A stretch of DNA of 64,000 nucleotides from Allacma fusca (GCA_947179485.1 OX359246.1:44061632-44125631); one strand, 5' to 3'; shown: positions 12,489 to 27,000, counted from the first letter of the stretch. Notes: generated from the letters alone by a model not told the origin. Translations and numbers: made by a program.

Positions 12489-13231
12489 ATGGTGGTAGTC
12501 ATTAATAATGGACCCATTGCCAATAATGGAGTCGGGACTTACCCGCATCACCACAACCATCATCATCATCATCATCATCATCGAGGGAGTGGTGCACGTG
12601 GTGGTGGAGGAGGTGGTGGAGGAGGAGGAGGAGGAGGAGGGGGTGGTGGTGGTGGTAATAATGGGGGATCTCGACCCTCCTCCTCCCTTCAAGTCTCACT
12701 CTGTGGCCCTCCACCCAATTCCATTCAATGTGGCTCAAATGTCCTGACCAATGGCCCTGGGGTGATCCCATCCCCTACCCTCCACCCTACCCTCCTATGT
12801 CTGATGTGCTCCCGGCCCTTGACAGTCCACTATAGTATCCCCTCCAGCACTACCCCTCCAGGCTCCAATAACTGCTTCCCCTTCCGAACAAATGGGACGG
12901 GGGGTGGTGGGGGGAGCAATCAGAGTATTTCCTTCGTGGCATGCTTACCCTGTGGGAGGTGGTTTGAGTACTATCATCCTACAGGGACTCTCCAGAACCA
13001 TCATCATCATCATCATCATCATCACCATCACCAGCATCATCAGCACCAGCATCAGCACCAGCACCAGAACCCTCATCATCACCATCATGTCCAGAGCCTC
13101 TGTTCCCGGCAGAATTGGCAAGGGCAGCAGAATTCAGCAGCAGCAGCGGCTGCTGCAGCTGTCGCTGCCATCGCTGCTGCCGGCACCACCACGACCCCTG
13201 CCTTACTTTGGAACGGACAACTCTTACTCAG
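12489..13231 (+). CDS. gus: Predicted first coding exon of a long gustavus isoform (His/Gly/Ala-rich, two CxxC pairs)
   Basis: The frame is open from 12,378 to 13,304; the first ATG is at 12,489 and the proposed donor is CAG|GTGGTG after 13,231. This gives 247 codons plus two bases. The next plausible acceptor, at 41,516, begins with the one base needed, so the frame runs straight into the gustavus body (LLLR then SQCRAV). Visible parts: poly-His 20-31, 19 Gly at 38-56, CLMC at 104-107, CLPC at 152-155, a His/Gln tract 171-200 and an Ala tract 217-231. Between the tracts the text is not simple repeat (residues 67-170), which favours real coding. The two CxxC pairs, 44 residues apart, could bind zinc (inference). 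No family is recognised. It could instead be an exon of another + strand gene or a 5' UTR segment; the donor is weak compared with GTRAGT, and the ATG context is not ideal. Confidence 0.55.
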
Positions 13232-14242
13232 GTGGTGTGTTCAATTTTTGACAACTTCCGACGACTTGATGCCCATTACTGTGTGTGTACAGTCATACAT
13301 ATAAGTATATATATATATGGATGGGATCTAAATTATTTGCATTTTTGTATTATTATTATTTTTGATTGGGATTGAAACACTGCTATTTTTAAAAAGAAAA
13401 TAGTTACAAGTGTTAAGGTCAATGATTCCTGTTTTTTTTAACGTCATTAATACTGTACTGTAGTCCCCTGTGAGTACGGTTTTTAAAGGACTAATTGTGA
13501 CAATTCGGCTTCAATAGCTGTAGTGCTTTTGGAGTGGAGGGCTTGAAGTCAAGTCAATGATATGGAGATATATTGTGATTGTGTAAATATGGTAACCGTC
13601 GGAGAGAATCTCGAAAATGGCTGTAAATAAATTTCTTGTGAAAAATAGAGAGAGAAAAAAATGTGCAAAAAAGGAAGCACATATTGTAAATTAAAGTAAA
13701 GTACTTACTGGGAGCAAATTCTATGGGTACATATGTTAAGTGTGTACATGGTTTATACTATGTAGGTAAAAGTGTTTCGTTATTCAATGGAGTGTTGTAA
13801 GTCAGTAAGTAAGTTGCAATAATAATAATAATAATATGCTACTAGGAGTGGGATATTGAACTACGTACGGTGCAGTAGGTATTGGTGTATGTGTATGTAT
13901 GTACATATAATTATATAGGCTGAGGTGTACCAAAATCTAATGGGCTGGAAAAGTCTTGAATTTCTCTGTTTATTTACGTATTCATCGCATGTGTGAGCAC
14001 GTTAAAGGTTTTTGCAGCTCTTGAGTTAAAATGCACTCGGAGTTGGTATGCATTATATGTTTTTAAGTATCTTGGGATACTTATATCTGGGAATATTGGG
14101 GAATGGAGAGCAAGTGTGCAAAAGTTATTGGTGTTGTTGCTTCGGAGCGAGCTCTAATGTTCAATTACGTTTTAAGCGGCCTGTTTCAATGTCTATGCAT
14201 GAGATTGTGCATAGCTGTATATACTCGTATTCTCGTATAATA

Positions 14243-14268
14243 TAAGTACCCATATTTGTGGGTACTTA
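14243..14268. repeat. Perfect inverted repeat, 10-bp arms, 6-base loop
   Basis: TAAGTACCCA and TGGGTACTTA flank TATTTG. It can form a stable hairpin in RNA or DNA; the arms are too short for a microRNA precursor. Confidence 0.85.
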
Positions 14269-17200
14269 CATATTTGTATATAAATACGTGTTCTAAAAGG
14301 ATGTATCTATGTATGTACATACATGTCTTTGGACTTGAACGTACAATACATTCATTATAAGCCCTAGTACTTACTTGAGTGGGTATTGGCAGGATTTGGA
14401 TACAATTTCTCTTCATCTCTTCCGCCCTCTCATCTCTTCTTATGGCGGACTGATGGTATGTACGCTTGTTATATAATCCTATGTGCACCTGAGCTATTGA
14501 TAGACACATGGTGTCTTGACTCTGTGCTCCCAGCTTTTTCCTTCACATGTCTACACTTATGTGTAGTGCGGGACGGGAGCTTTATACTATATAACTATAT
14601 ATATATATTACATAGATAATAGATATAGGTTTGTATTATCTCTGTATGATTAATAGAGTATTCTATCTATGTATACTCTGAGTCTGACGAGTGAGTCGAG
14701 CGGGTGGTTGAGCACTAGATACTAAACTACAGTTCCCATATATTCTTCTATCGTTGTATAGAGTACTTATATAGAGACTAGGCAGCCACTAATGACCTCG
14801 TGTAAACAAATTGTAATGAGATTTTAGGATACTTTCGATGGCGGTTTTATTGGCTCCCGAGGAAGCTTCAGATCCTGTCCCGCTCTTTTCTGTCCGGTGT
14901 ACAGTAATTACATCTAAAAGTATACATGGCTACGTACTGACACGTACACGTGGATACATACATATGTACGTCGCAGTACGGAGCAGAAAGAAGTAATTAC
15001 ATATGTATATATGTGCAAATATTAAACGTAAATATATAAGTATACAGAGATGTACATATGTATCTCCATATAGTCACGTGTAAAGACAGTGTCTAGTAAT
15101 CTGTTGTTCAGAAATTACGGAACTTGGATTGTACTTACTTATACGCTCCCTCAGACGTACTGAGTTTTCTTATGGGATAGGATGTAAGATGCATAATTAC
15201 ACAAGTAATTACAGTATCTATCTGTAGATAAATCTTCAAAAAGAAATTTCCTCTCTGTTATGATATGATGATTATTAGTGTAATGGGGGATTTTCTTGCC
15301 TGTTTCGTATGGGGAATGATTACTTTTATTGGTTCTTGTCCATAGCTTTTGTATGATATGTGCATTGGGTTGAGGATTGATGGGGAATTTTTTTTGTAAG
15401 ATGATCATCCTCTGTTCGGCTTTGGTTTTCTGTGATAGGATGATTAATATTTTTTTGCGGAGTTGGGGGGGGGGGTATTTTCTTGTCGACATGTACTTAT
15501 GTGTACATACTTTTATAAACTTTTAATACTAGTTTATTGCTCAGGGAACTCGAGCGTCAAGCAAACATACATAGATACATATATGTATGAGCGTTTGATG
15601 TTCCCAACAAGTCAGCCAGCCAAGTGATAGCATCACATGATCCTCTTATGTTTCTTAATCATGGAAAATGCAATATAGCAATAGAGCTGGGTCGGGGATG
15701 CTATTAACTAAAATGTACTTTTAGCATTATAGAGTGTGGAGTGCTTAGTTGCATTGGAGTCTGTTATAAAAAAAATACTAAGTTGCACCTTACCTTGCAG
15801 GATGCATGCAGCAGGGAATAAGTGCATGCATGGATTTTTCTATTGGTGCTAAACAGGTTACAAATATGATTTTTTTTCTTCCCCGAATGTAATAAATAAT
15901 ATGTAGGTAGTAGGTACTTAGATGGTGGGATTTTAAATCAGGAATGAATGCATGCTTAAATGGTGTGGAGTAGGTATTTTTTCCCTATATTATTCCCATT
16001 TTGTATAAAAAAAATTATTGAGAGACAGCTATCGATACGGAGATATATAATATTATCTGGGGTTTGACTTTATATACTTACACGTCCTTGGGAGTTCATA
16101 TGTTATATGTAAGTTAAGTACATACATACATACGTAGTGTGGAACTATGAGCTCTCACGTGTGTAAAAGGTTTGAATCCAAGTTTATAAAATGTGACTAT
16201 GGTATAATTAGATATAAGTTATATACTTATGTAGAGATACTTATTTAGAGGACTAAAATAATACGGAGGATTTGGCGAGGTTATGTATATTTAATTAACT
16301 TTTACGTCATTTAATTTGATATATTATTATAAGTATATGTGGCTCCGGAAGACATTAGGTTTGTTTATTCCTTGATTCCTTGTGATCTGATCTAAATTTA
16401 ATTCCTAGCTGTCTAATAATAATTATTTTTGCATTAGGATTATTGTAGAGATACATACATATGTACATATATAGGACAGGATGGAAGGTACTTGGCATAA
16501 TTTATGCACGAATTAGTTTAAATGTAAGCTTTTGAAACCTATTTCTAGGCTCTTACAGTGGTATGGAGGATGGAGGCTTCACCCTGTATTTCGTTGAAGT
16601 GTTTTTGAATTGAGTGTGAGAAGATAGTCATATAGATATAGGGTTGGGAGGTTTAATCTCGGCATTTCTATGGAAGGGAATATTTAGGATTGTCCTGTGT
16701 CATTCTATCTAATCTATATGGGATCTGTATCTCTGTGCGGGCTCCGGTGCGTTGGTATATTTATTTTTATAAAATAATGCTGACGACCTTTTCCTGTCTG
16801 TCTCTGGTCTCTCTCTCTCTCTCTCTATTTTTTTTCTCTCTCAGTGTGTCATTCAGAAGTTGTACATTACACATGTGTATGTATGTGTGAGGGTCCTTAC
16901 CTTATCCATGGGTCGGATGGAGTCAGAGTGATAGTGCTACTACTACACTGCTATTTGGAATGGAATTAATCCCCTCTCTGCATTTTTTTAAATGTAATCT
17001 TGAAGGTGGTACTGTACTGGTACAGTATACATATACGAACATTGAGGTATAATTATCTCCGGAGCATCCGCATATGTTGGTGTATTATTATTACTGTGGA
17101 AGGTTGTTATTGTCGGTGAGGATTATATTTGTCACTTTGCCATTTTCCGTAGCTCATCGGATGACAAAAACCCGGGGTTATTTCTGTATTAGTCAATCTA

Positions 17201-17876
17201 TGTAGGTATAGGTATCTACTACACATTTGATCATTTGATGGTAACCGCATATCACATTACTATGGGGATGTACCTGCCTTGGTTTTTATTTTTTGATGGG
17301 TCTACTAAAAACCTGGGAGGATTTTGAATGAGGTCTTGTCTGGGATTAGAGGAGATGATTAGTTCCATTTATTTTTATTTTTATTATTGGTTTAGTATTA
17401 TTGGATAGATTGGTTCGGGAAATAGATGATTCTGCCCTATTTCGAAATTGTCAAAAGTACAATATTAATGGTTGGGATACTCCAGTCGGTGTGTAGATAT
17501 GATGTTTGTTGTTGGGAGGAAGTATAATGAGGAAAAAAAATAGATGAGGCGGATTGTAATCTTGAAAGAGCACGGCTTCGAGCGATAGGACAACAGAGAG
17601 GCGGAAGACAGGGAAATGAATTTAGTTGACATTTTGCATGTAATTATATAGTGATGATTTGGTTTTTGTAGATAAATATATATATGTAGATATGAGATTT
17701 AAAATGGTAATTCTGTATGATGTCGTCTGTCTGTGTACTTATCTATCTATTTTATTTTTATGTATATACTTATATGTAATTATAATAATTATTATTATAG
17801 TCTATGAAGCTGTACGACGGGAGCTTCTGCTATATGGACTTTAACTGCGTATGGTGATTTACTGGTGCGCACATTT

Positions 17877-17926
17877 AATTATTTATTTATTTATTTATTC
17901 ATTCATTTATTTATTTATTTATTTTT
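17877..17926. repeat. (ATTT)n tetranucleotide repeat
   Basis: Tandem TTTA/ATTT units with two ATTC variants in the middle. Confidence 0.92.
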
Positions 17927-19618
17927 ATGTACAATTAGACATACATAATGACATTTAACGTGTACTAATTCCATTTGGAATGCTTCTATTTAGCATTTTT
18001 GTTTTGAAGCGTTGTTATTTATTTAGATTTTTCTAGTGTGGTGTGCCATGGTTTGGACAGCTTGAAGTTTGTAGAAGATGCTTTATCTGTGTGTGTATTA
18101 TATACATATGTAGTAAGTAGTCTGTAGGATGGGAAATGCAGAGTGTAAGGGGATGGGGAGCCAACAAATGAGTGGAGGAAAATGTAAATGATTTCTTAAG
18201 AAAATGCCCTTGGATGGATGACAAGCTTTAGGAAATTTGATTAAAGAGAGTATCTTCATGTAATTGGGAAGCTATTTCCTTCAAGGAGCTTCTTTCTTTC
18301 TGTCTGCCTCTGACTTTTTTGTTTGACTCTCTGGGTTATTTGCCAACTGTTTACCACGATAATATAAAATATTAGGTTCTGGATTTTATGTATGGTTAAT
18401 TACATTAGATGGATACATATTTTGTGTATATAATGTGTAACATTGATTGGATCACATGATATAACTTATATGCTATGTGTTTATGATTTTGTGTGTATGT
18501 GTGTGTGTGTGTGTGTATGTATCTGTTCCTCCTCCTTCTCCGTCTCCTTCACTGACCCTATGGTTATTTATATGGGGGGATATGGCGTGGAACTTGTAAA
18601 TTTAAAAACAGCTGATATTTTTCTCCATCATAATAATTATTAATCTCTAGTGTATGTTTAAAAGTAACCGTAGATAATCCGTATAGGTGGAGATCTTTTA
18701 AGATATATATGTACTTTTCTTCTACTACTATGTATGTGTACAGCAATAATAAAAAAAAAGATAGCATGTTGATGAAATAGAACAGGGCTTGTGATCTGTT
18801 GCTGCATAAGTCATCGTATCACGTCAGCAGCGTCACATGCATATAATATAGTCTTAGTCTTCTTGTCAGTGAGAGATACTTTTTTTTTTGAGGGGTTTTG
18901 TATTTTATAGCGGAAAAGATCTTTTTTTTTGAAGAGTGTGCAATTTTCTGGTGTAATAATTCATAATGTTATATTTTGTAGGTAGAAGTTTCCATGTGAT
19001 CCTAATATTGCCTATGTCATATGCATATACTTACTTATGTATATGGGACTTTGTGTCGTAGTCAGTAATGGGGGTTTGTTTGTTTGGGTGTTAAAATGCT
19101 AATGGTATATGCGAGGCCATGTGCTCAAATAGGACGGTATTTGTGCTATGCTATGTATTTAAATGAGCGGTCCTATACTTATATTTACCAGCTGTGTATG
19201 TATGTAATTATATATTGAAGTAACGAAGCAAGTGCTTTTATGTATACTTATAGTTTGGAATATTATTTTGTAATTTAATAATTGAATCGACTCCCCAGAG
19301 ATCGCACGGTATGCCTTTTAATTCTGTACGTGAGTTACGCTCTCTTGAGTAGATTCTTGGCCGATGCTCACATGGATGTAATGGAATAATTTGATGCATT
19401 TTTTGAAATGACGTAGTTATGGTCCTGTGTAATTTTACGTATTTATTTATACTTGTACTGTATTTACGGGAGGAAATAGTGTCGCACCTTCGTAGGTTAA
19501 AATAATTGCAGTTTACACTTATCTACATTTTTGTTAAATTCAAATGGAGTGAATTGTAGTGTACTTTTTGGTGCAGGATAATGATTAAGACTTTAAAATA
19601 GCGGAAAAATTCAAGGAA

Positions 19619-19634
19619 AAGTGCACGTGCACTT
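19619..19634. promoter_or_regulatory. 16-bp palindrome centred on CACGTG
   Basis: AAGTGCACGTGCACTT is a perfect palindrome. Its inner 12 bases, GTGCACGTGCAC, recur exactly at 29,034-29,045. CACGTG is the E-box of bHLH factors; binding is inference. Confidence 0.35.
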
Positions 19635-22330
19635 CCTATGCCACTCTGTAAGAGAACAAGTAGGGAAATTGCAAAGAGCAAGCTATAAGAAAGACATGCA
19701 CCATGTGGTTAATATCTGGATTTAAAAGTTTTCTCAAAAATGCATTTTGAAAGGGCTCTGACTCTGACAATAAAGGACTATATTTTATTTTACTATGTGA
19801 TCCTCTGTGGAGTTACATACTGAGACTTGGATTGTTTGTAGAGTGCTTTAAGAGAACAGTGCATTTTTAAATAGTTACAGATGTGTGTGATATATGCATT
19901 TAGTACAGTTTCTGTTCACTGTGTTCTATTATGTATGTACTTACATACTCCTTGTAATAAGGATGACGGTGTGGGTATAATTGGATCTTGCATCCGTGCC
20001 TACTACCCTGGGCTCTATTACTACATAAGCTGAGAGTGATCACGTTCAAAGACGCAGTCTCTCTCAACCAACGTGTGAAAAGAGATCAGCCCTGTCTCCT
20101 GACTGACAAAATGCCTGAAGAAATAATAATGCGCAAAGCTCTGCAGAGTTTTTGCATATCTGATGTAGACTGGGACATCATCTGTAGAGTTTCTTTAATC
20201 AATAAGAGTAGTTACTCACATCATTTAAATGTTGTTCTATACATTCTTATATTATGTAGGCTAGAGCGTGCATATAAAAAGTGTTGGGTGAAAAAAGCTG
20301 CTTATATAATTGAGTATCAGTTTTTAAGGGTGTTATAATGAATTATAAATATGTGAAATTCCTATGTATCTATATAAAATCGGGGATACTGATGGCTGAT
20401 GACGATGATTCTTTTAAGGAGAAAAAAGAAATGTGAGTATGAAAAAAAAACGTTGCCTTTGAGCAGCTGTTTATTGGGCATTGACTTCTGTTATTATTAT
20501 ATAAGTAGATACCTATACTATATGTGTGCAGCCCATGCGTTTGTTTGTGGGGACGTGGACTATGGACGTACTACGTATATGAAATTCTCTGAGTTAATAA
20601 TAACAAATTGGACTTGAGTTTGTGTCCATGGAAATATACATACATGTACTTATGGTCAGTGTCCCTATAGTTTTATATACAACTATACAGATTATCATGT
20701 ATCTGGGTAAAAAAAGCTCCTTTCCTTTGACTTCCACTGCGGCGATACACTTGTGATTGAAAGGTGTGCTCATGGACAAATTATGTATATATACATATGT
20801 GCATATAGACAGACACCTTTATAGTGACTGGATGTTTACCATGGAGGTGGATGATTTACTGTATTTTGGAGCTAGTTGAATGAGTGATGAATTATAATTT
20901 TCTATGAATTATCCAGCTTTTGGAGAGGTGTGTATTTGGAAGTCCTCTCACAAATTCAAGCGGTTCAGTCGTAGTCGTTGTCGTTGGGAGTCCTTTGTTC
21001 AATTTCCAATTTGCCAGATGAGTGGTGTAGGAGTGTCAAAGTATAAGTATAATATATACAGAGGGCTTTAGATCCTGTCTGTATGTATATATATATATAT
21101 CTATGTATATTAATTCTTTATGAATTTCCGAAATTGAAGTATATATCTGAAGGTTATTTTTGGGGGAAGTAATGATGATGATCAATAGATCAACAATTCC
21201 ATGTCATATAAATACACATACATGCAGATCAGTATTCTATACGGATTTAAAGGTATATAACGGAATTCCCACTTTCTTCCCCATACATATACTTTTGACA
21301 TTTTGTTTCAATCCTTGACGAAGATTTAAATATCTACATATTTGGTAAATTCTGGTTTTTAGTATAGGTTATTATTATATAGTTAGTTCTAGGGCTATTC
21401 TCAATACTGATATCTATGTATAGGTATCTAGATATGGATGATTTTGTAGTATATTTCGAATCCTGTAATTTCGACTCTGGTTTTATGGATCCCTTGTTTT
21501 GTTTAATTTTCCTTAATTGGTGGATTTTAGTATAAGGGAGGCATGTAGAGAGGATGATGGGTGTGCGATGTGGTGTGGAAAACTCAAAGAGTGGAAAATC
21601 GAGGATGGGTATGCGCCGAATAATGTGCCGTTAAAACGGGTAACCACACGGACTACGGAGCATTGGTAGTAGTAGTCTCTCAAACGTGAGCCTCGGATTT
21701 ATTGGAATAGGCATTTGAGGAGACGAGGAGAAAGAGAGAGAGAGAGAGAGAGTGAGTCGAGAGTTATTTTACGGGAGCATTAGCAAACGTATTAGGAACG
21801 TGGAGGATTACACATTTGAAAGTATTGATTTGACATTAGGGGTGGTTGTCATGATTTGTACGGGAGGAGATTTTGAGAGAGAAAGCGTGTATATACTTAT
21901 GTATTCTCTATGTCAATGTGCGACTATGTTAGAGTAAGAGAGAGAGCTAGAGAGGGATATCTATATTTGTTTCCGTGCAGATACATACATACATGTGCGT
22001 GCATTTGTTATATAAGTACTTGTATGTAAATCGGTCCTTATGTATAGATTCACCTATTCCTATTATTTAGTGTGGATATACATACCTATATATGTATCTA
22101 TATGTATTGTAGATACTACTGGAACGTTAGTACTTGAATGTTGAAGGAAAGCGTCTATGTATGTAAAAGTATATGATCTCTCTCTTTTGCTCTCTCTCTC
22201 TCTCTCTGTTGGTATGTGTAAGCATTTCATTGTATTTAATACGGTACTCCAACGTGTAAGGACATTATGTAAAGCTGGTTTTCTTCTCTGGCCTGTCCGT
22301 CTTATTACTTCCCTCCTACTCCTCTCGCTC

Positions 22331-22348
22331 TCCCTCTCTCTCTCTGTC

Positions 22349-22387
<39 letters not shown>
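22331..22387. repeat. Imperfect (CT)n microsatellite
   Basis: CT run with two GTCT interruptions; a shorter CT run lies at about 22,191-22,206. Confidence 0.92.
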
Positions 22388-22390
<3 letters not shown>

Positions 22391-23992
22391 CACTCTGTGT
22401 ACATTTGTGTGTGTTGCGCTTTCCTCGTTTTGCAGTATCCCGAGGCAGACTGTCTTTCTCCGTTTATTGGACTTTACACATAGTTTTATACAGCTCTGTG
22501 GATATACATATAATTATACTTATATGTATAAAAGTTAACAAATGTAATACTTTTGTCTGGTTATTTCAAGGGAGTGTCTGCTGTCTATGTGTGGAGTCTA
22601 GGGATATGAGAGATGGGGTGAAAGTATGTCCACTTCCACACAGTGGCTACTATAATATGGAACTCAACATATGTAGATATAGCTAAAGGTACCCTGATTT
22701 TCTCAAAAGGGTTTAATGTATGATGGGTACATTATAATGTATGTGCCTGGAAGCAAAAGAGCTACTCGAGATGGACCCTGTGTGACAAAAAAAAACTCTC
22801 CTTCGTTTTAACATCTAACCCTTCTGATCTCCTTTCTTCGATTGGAAAAATATCTACTGGTTTTCAGACCTAAAGGATTCTAGATATAGTATGACTGCAT
22901 CTTTGCTCCCATTTTGTAAGTCTTGTTTTTTGTGTGTGTAGATGTAGGTGTATAGATATAGGCTATACAAGTACAGGGAGTTATATTTATACAGGCCTCT
23001 GTCTGTAGGAAACTGGATGGGGTGAGGTGAGGGGGAATGGCGTCCTTTCTCTACTCTTATTGAATCTATTGATTGCTTTTACGTATAGATGTGAAATGTA
23101 TAGAGGTTTATGTGTAGGTCCTTAGGCATGGGTTCTCATACAGTTGTAAGGAACGTATGCTTCCCGATACGATAGAGCATCTCTATTATGTTCGATAGTA
23201 GGATTGGTTAGTGTATGTAGAGCCCTTGGATGGATATATATAAAAATTCGGAGTGAAAGTATTATGTGTGATAAATCTGTACCTATGTATACATTAGGTA
23301 TATGGTATATATGTGGATACTTTTAGATGGTTGGACGTATAATTATGCACGTGTGTGTGTATAGATAGAAAAATAGATAGATATGTATACCAGGAACCTA
23401 GGAGCCGTGAATATGAATGATAACAAGTGTTGGGAATGGCTGTCTTAAAATGCATTGTCAATTTTTTTTTCCTTTTGTGGGGATTTGGTAGTATAAAAAT
23501 ATGTATGAGTTTGTGTTTGTAGTACACTCGGGCTCTGACTTCCCAGCACAAGTCACGTACATATTTTTGAATATGTAAGAATAAATTTGGGATTTTATAT
23601 AATAATGTATGTGTAAAGGTGGAAATCTACTATTCCTTTTGATATCCGTCTCGGGGATAAGATCTCTGGTGCAATGCACATACGGTTGGACGTATGTATG
23701 TATAGGCTTGACTACTGGTCTGTTATGTTCCGTCGTTACAGGCATTCCGGGAGGCGGGAGCTCTGTAAAATGGTCTCAGGTGGGAATTATTGGATAATGA
23801 GAAAAAAAATCTGGTGGAAATTGTCTTGGAATTTGTTTTCCTGTGTACGCGTATTATATATGCTTATATGTAGATGATTCAGCTCCCTCACTCAGCATCC
23901 TTTTCAAGCCATTTTGATCTCTTTTCCTCGTGAGCTTTCGCCAGAAAGAGACTGGAGCTGATGTAAAATAATCTAATAATATCTAATATATC

Positions 23993-23997
<5 letters not shown>

Positions 23998-24043
<46 letters not shown>
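23998..24043. repeat. (TA)n microsatellite
   Basis: About 23 TA units, self-complementary and able to extrude as a cruciform. Confidence 0.95.
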
Positions 24044-24050
<7 letters not shown>

Positions 24051-27000
24051 GAAATGTAGATTCTATAAAATGATTCCAAGTATCCTGTTTTTTGTAGTTA
24101 TAGGGAAACTTTTGAAGTGTACAAAAGTGTTTGGATGGTTTTTTCGGGGGTAACGTATTACTAACAGAGTGAGCATATGTAGTAGATACATCTCTGCATC
24201 CATGTGTAATTCACAGCTCACAGAACGGCTTTTTCTTTTGAGCCTTGTTTTGTGAGTATGTAACTGTTTCAAGTTATACTTACTTTGTAGTCTTGTTTGG
24301 GAAACCTGTTTGGTCTTTTGAGGTATGTACGTAATACATGTGTAACTTTCGTACCTATGTATGTATATGTATCTCGACAGGAATTTCCAAAAAACAGCAA
24401 CCCAGAGGAAAGTTTTTGAATGGTTTCATTGTCGGGTTTAAGTTGTGTAATAATTAGTTGGAGTTGAATTTGTTTCGGTGTTTCATGTCAGTATTTGTTA
24501 TGTATATGCAGGGGAGTAGGAGGGATTTATTAACTTTTTATATATCTATAGTGAATGAGCGGCATCATCAGTTGTTGTTTTGCTTTGATATTCATTGAAT
24601 TCACTAAACATACTAATTTTGCATAAGTTCAGTAAGTTGCTTGACTCAACTTGACTGCTTCTTGTTTATAGCCTCAGCCCTCTGTGTCTTAGTAATTTGA
24701 TATTACTCTTCTTTGAAATTGTCCCGAACAGTGGTATTAGTTTCAGACTTGAGACTTTCCAAAAAATATAATTCACTTAAGTATAGATACTTACTTAGTT
24801 GGTTCACTATTGATTTTTGGAATTGAATATTGGGCCTTTGGTTCCCTTATGTATGTGCCTCTAAAAGTTATGACGAAAGCTCGAAAAAGTTTAAATGTAT
24901 GCATAGGTTTTACTGGGAATCGTTCGTATTATTATCGGTCATTTTAGGAAAGAGTAGTTCTTGTGGTAATTTTGTAGGATTAATCTATGATGACAGATTA
25001 GATCATTGGGACTTTACCCCTTTGAGTTACTATGGACGTAATTACATCATACGAGAGTGGTCTTGTTCAAGAGCTTTCGGAACGTTTGCAGTATCTATTA
25101 GTTCCTGGTTAAATATGTACTAATAGGACATTTAACAGACCGTGATTGGGGTTACGTTGTATGTGTGTATTTTTGTGACTGATTGGTAGTACTATTGTAT
25201 GATTTCATTGTATTTTATTTTGACTTGTCATATAGATTAGGAGTCTGAGCCGTATCAGCAAGTTCATCTGGCCCTATGTGTATGTACAGTAATTATTATT
25301 ATTATTATTTATTATATTATGTATATTTGTAATTTGATATATATACATAGTGTCGATGCTAATGAATTCACGGATTGGTTCGAGGATTGGGAAAGTATTT
25401 TGTGGTGTAGAAATAATTATTATGTCCATAGTTACAAAGGTTACTACTTATTTTTGTTGCTTGGCGGTGAGGAGAAATTTTGACTGTGTGTTGTAATATT
25501 GTAATCTTAATTAATTGATTTGTGACCTTTTTTTTTGTTTTCGGAACTCCATATCGTGTATCGTTGATCGTGTTCCGCCCATATGTAAACAAAAATACGT
25601 GGGACAAATCCTTTATGTTTTTTTCTGTTGTGGCAACGTAGAAGAATTGGATACGTTGATAGATGTGGGGTTACATTACGTACATATACATACATACGTA
25701 CGGTCATGGAGGATTTTTGTGCCTGCTCTGCATTGTTTTGACTATCAGACAAGACCTGACGTATTTAATTTAGGATTTCCAATTGTAGATTTTAACTGGA
25801 AGGAAACTCTTGTATATTCAGCTATTAGGTGTGTGAGATCCACTTGACTAAATTGTATTCAGCAGTGAGGTTATATTATTAATGTCTATGTTCATTTTCC
25901 AAGTTTTGTAGATAGATACATACATGCACTCATGTATGTATATAAATAGAGGTTGATACGTTCGTATGTCATTTATGGGAATTGGAGATGTTCCTGCTAT
26001 CAGTGCTTTCATGGTATTTATATGCAGTGGTATACGTCTGTAGGGATACGGGAATACGGAAGTTAAATTATCAAGTGATGGATGGGTTGATAGTAGACAA
26101 GTTTTGATGACAAATTCAATGCGTTTAGAGCTTAATGGAATGATTTAATGTCCTAGCTTGGGAGTCTGGATTGGTGTATTAGTTGAGACATAACCTCTGA
26201 TGAGGTTTCTTGGACGTCCGTTTTTCAAACAAAAATTTCATTAATTATAATAATACTTCCTGTTGTACAAGACATTCTAAGAGAATACAAGTGTTTCCTT
26301 TGAAACCGTTTTGTTTCTACATCGGATGTTACACATTTGTATTGATTTTGATGGAAAGGTTTGTGGCTGGGTTGGAATTTTCAAGTAAAGGCTTTTGATT
26401 GCTCAACCTCCTGTTAACTTAAAAGTTATTTTCTATTTTAGGAGTGTGTTGGGAGGATCTTTGTATTGGAAGAAAATAATTTATTTTCAGTCCGGGCATT
26501 TTTTGTGTGCTGATAGTGAGTGAACTTATGTGGATTTTACACGTGTGGGGATTTTTGTTTTGTGATGCGAAAATTGTGATGTTGGGGATTTTAGTGGAAA
26601 TGCTTTTTATAGCAAAATATTAAATCAATGACCGGAACGTTCTTATTTGAGTGAACGATTTGGATGAGTAAGTGTCATCATATCGTAGGTGTTTTTATTA
26701 TGTTGGATATTATAGTTGGAAATCTCCCTGGGTATTTATTTTATTTTGTAGAATTTCTCTGAAAGTAAGTGGTGAGTTAGAGTACTAGGTAGGTAATAAT
26801 AATGCATGCAGTTTGAAATCAACATCTCGGTGATAAGAAAGGGAAGTGATTCCATGTGAGATTTTTTGACTGTCATTGCTACGGAGACAGTTCAAGGATA
26901 TTGTCTGTCGCTGTTTTCGTACTGCATACATTTGTAATATGTAAATATAGCAGTATACAGATGGATATGTATTTCATATTTGAAAATACTTTTGGATTCT

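Noticed and set aside
12360-12771. Minus-strand and shifted frames with poly-His, poly-Ile or poly-Asp over the poly-His exon
   Set aside because: They are shadows of the trinucleotide tracts in the real frame; only the 12,489 frame joins in phase to gustavus.
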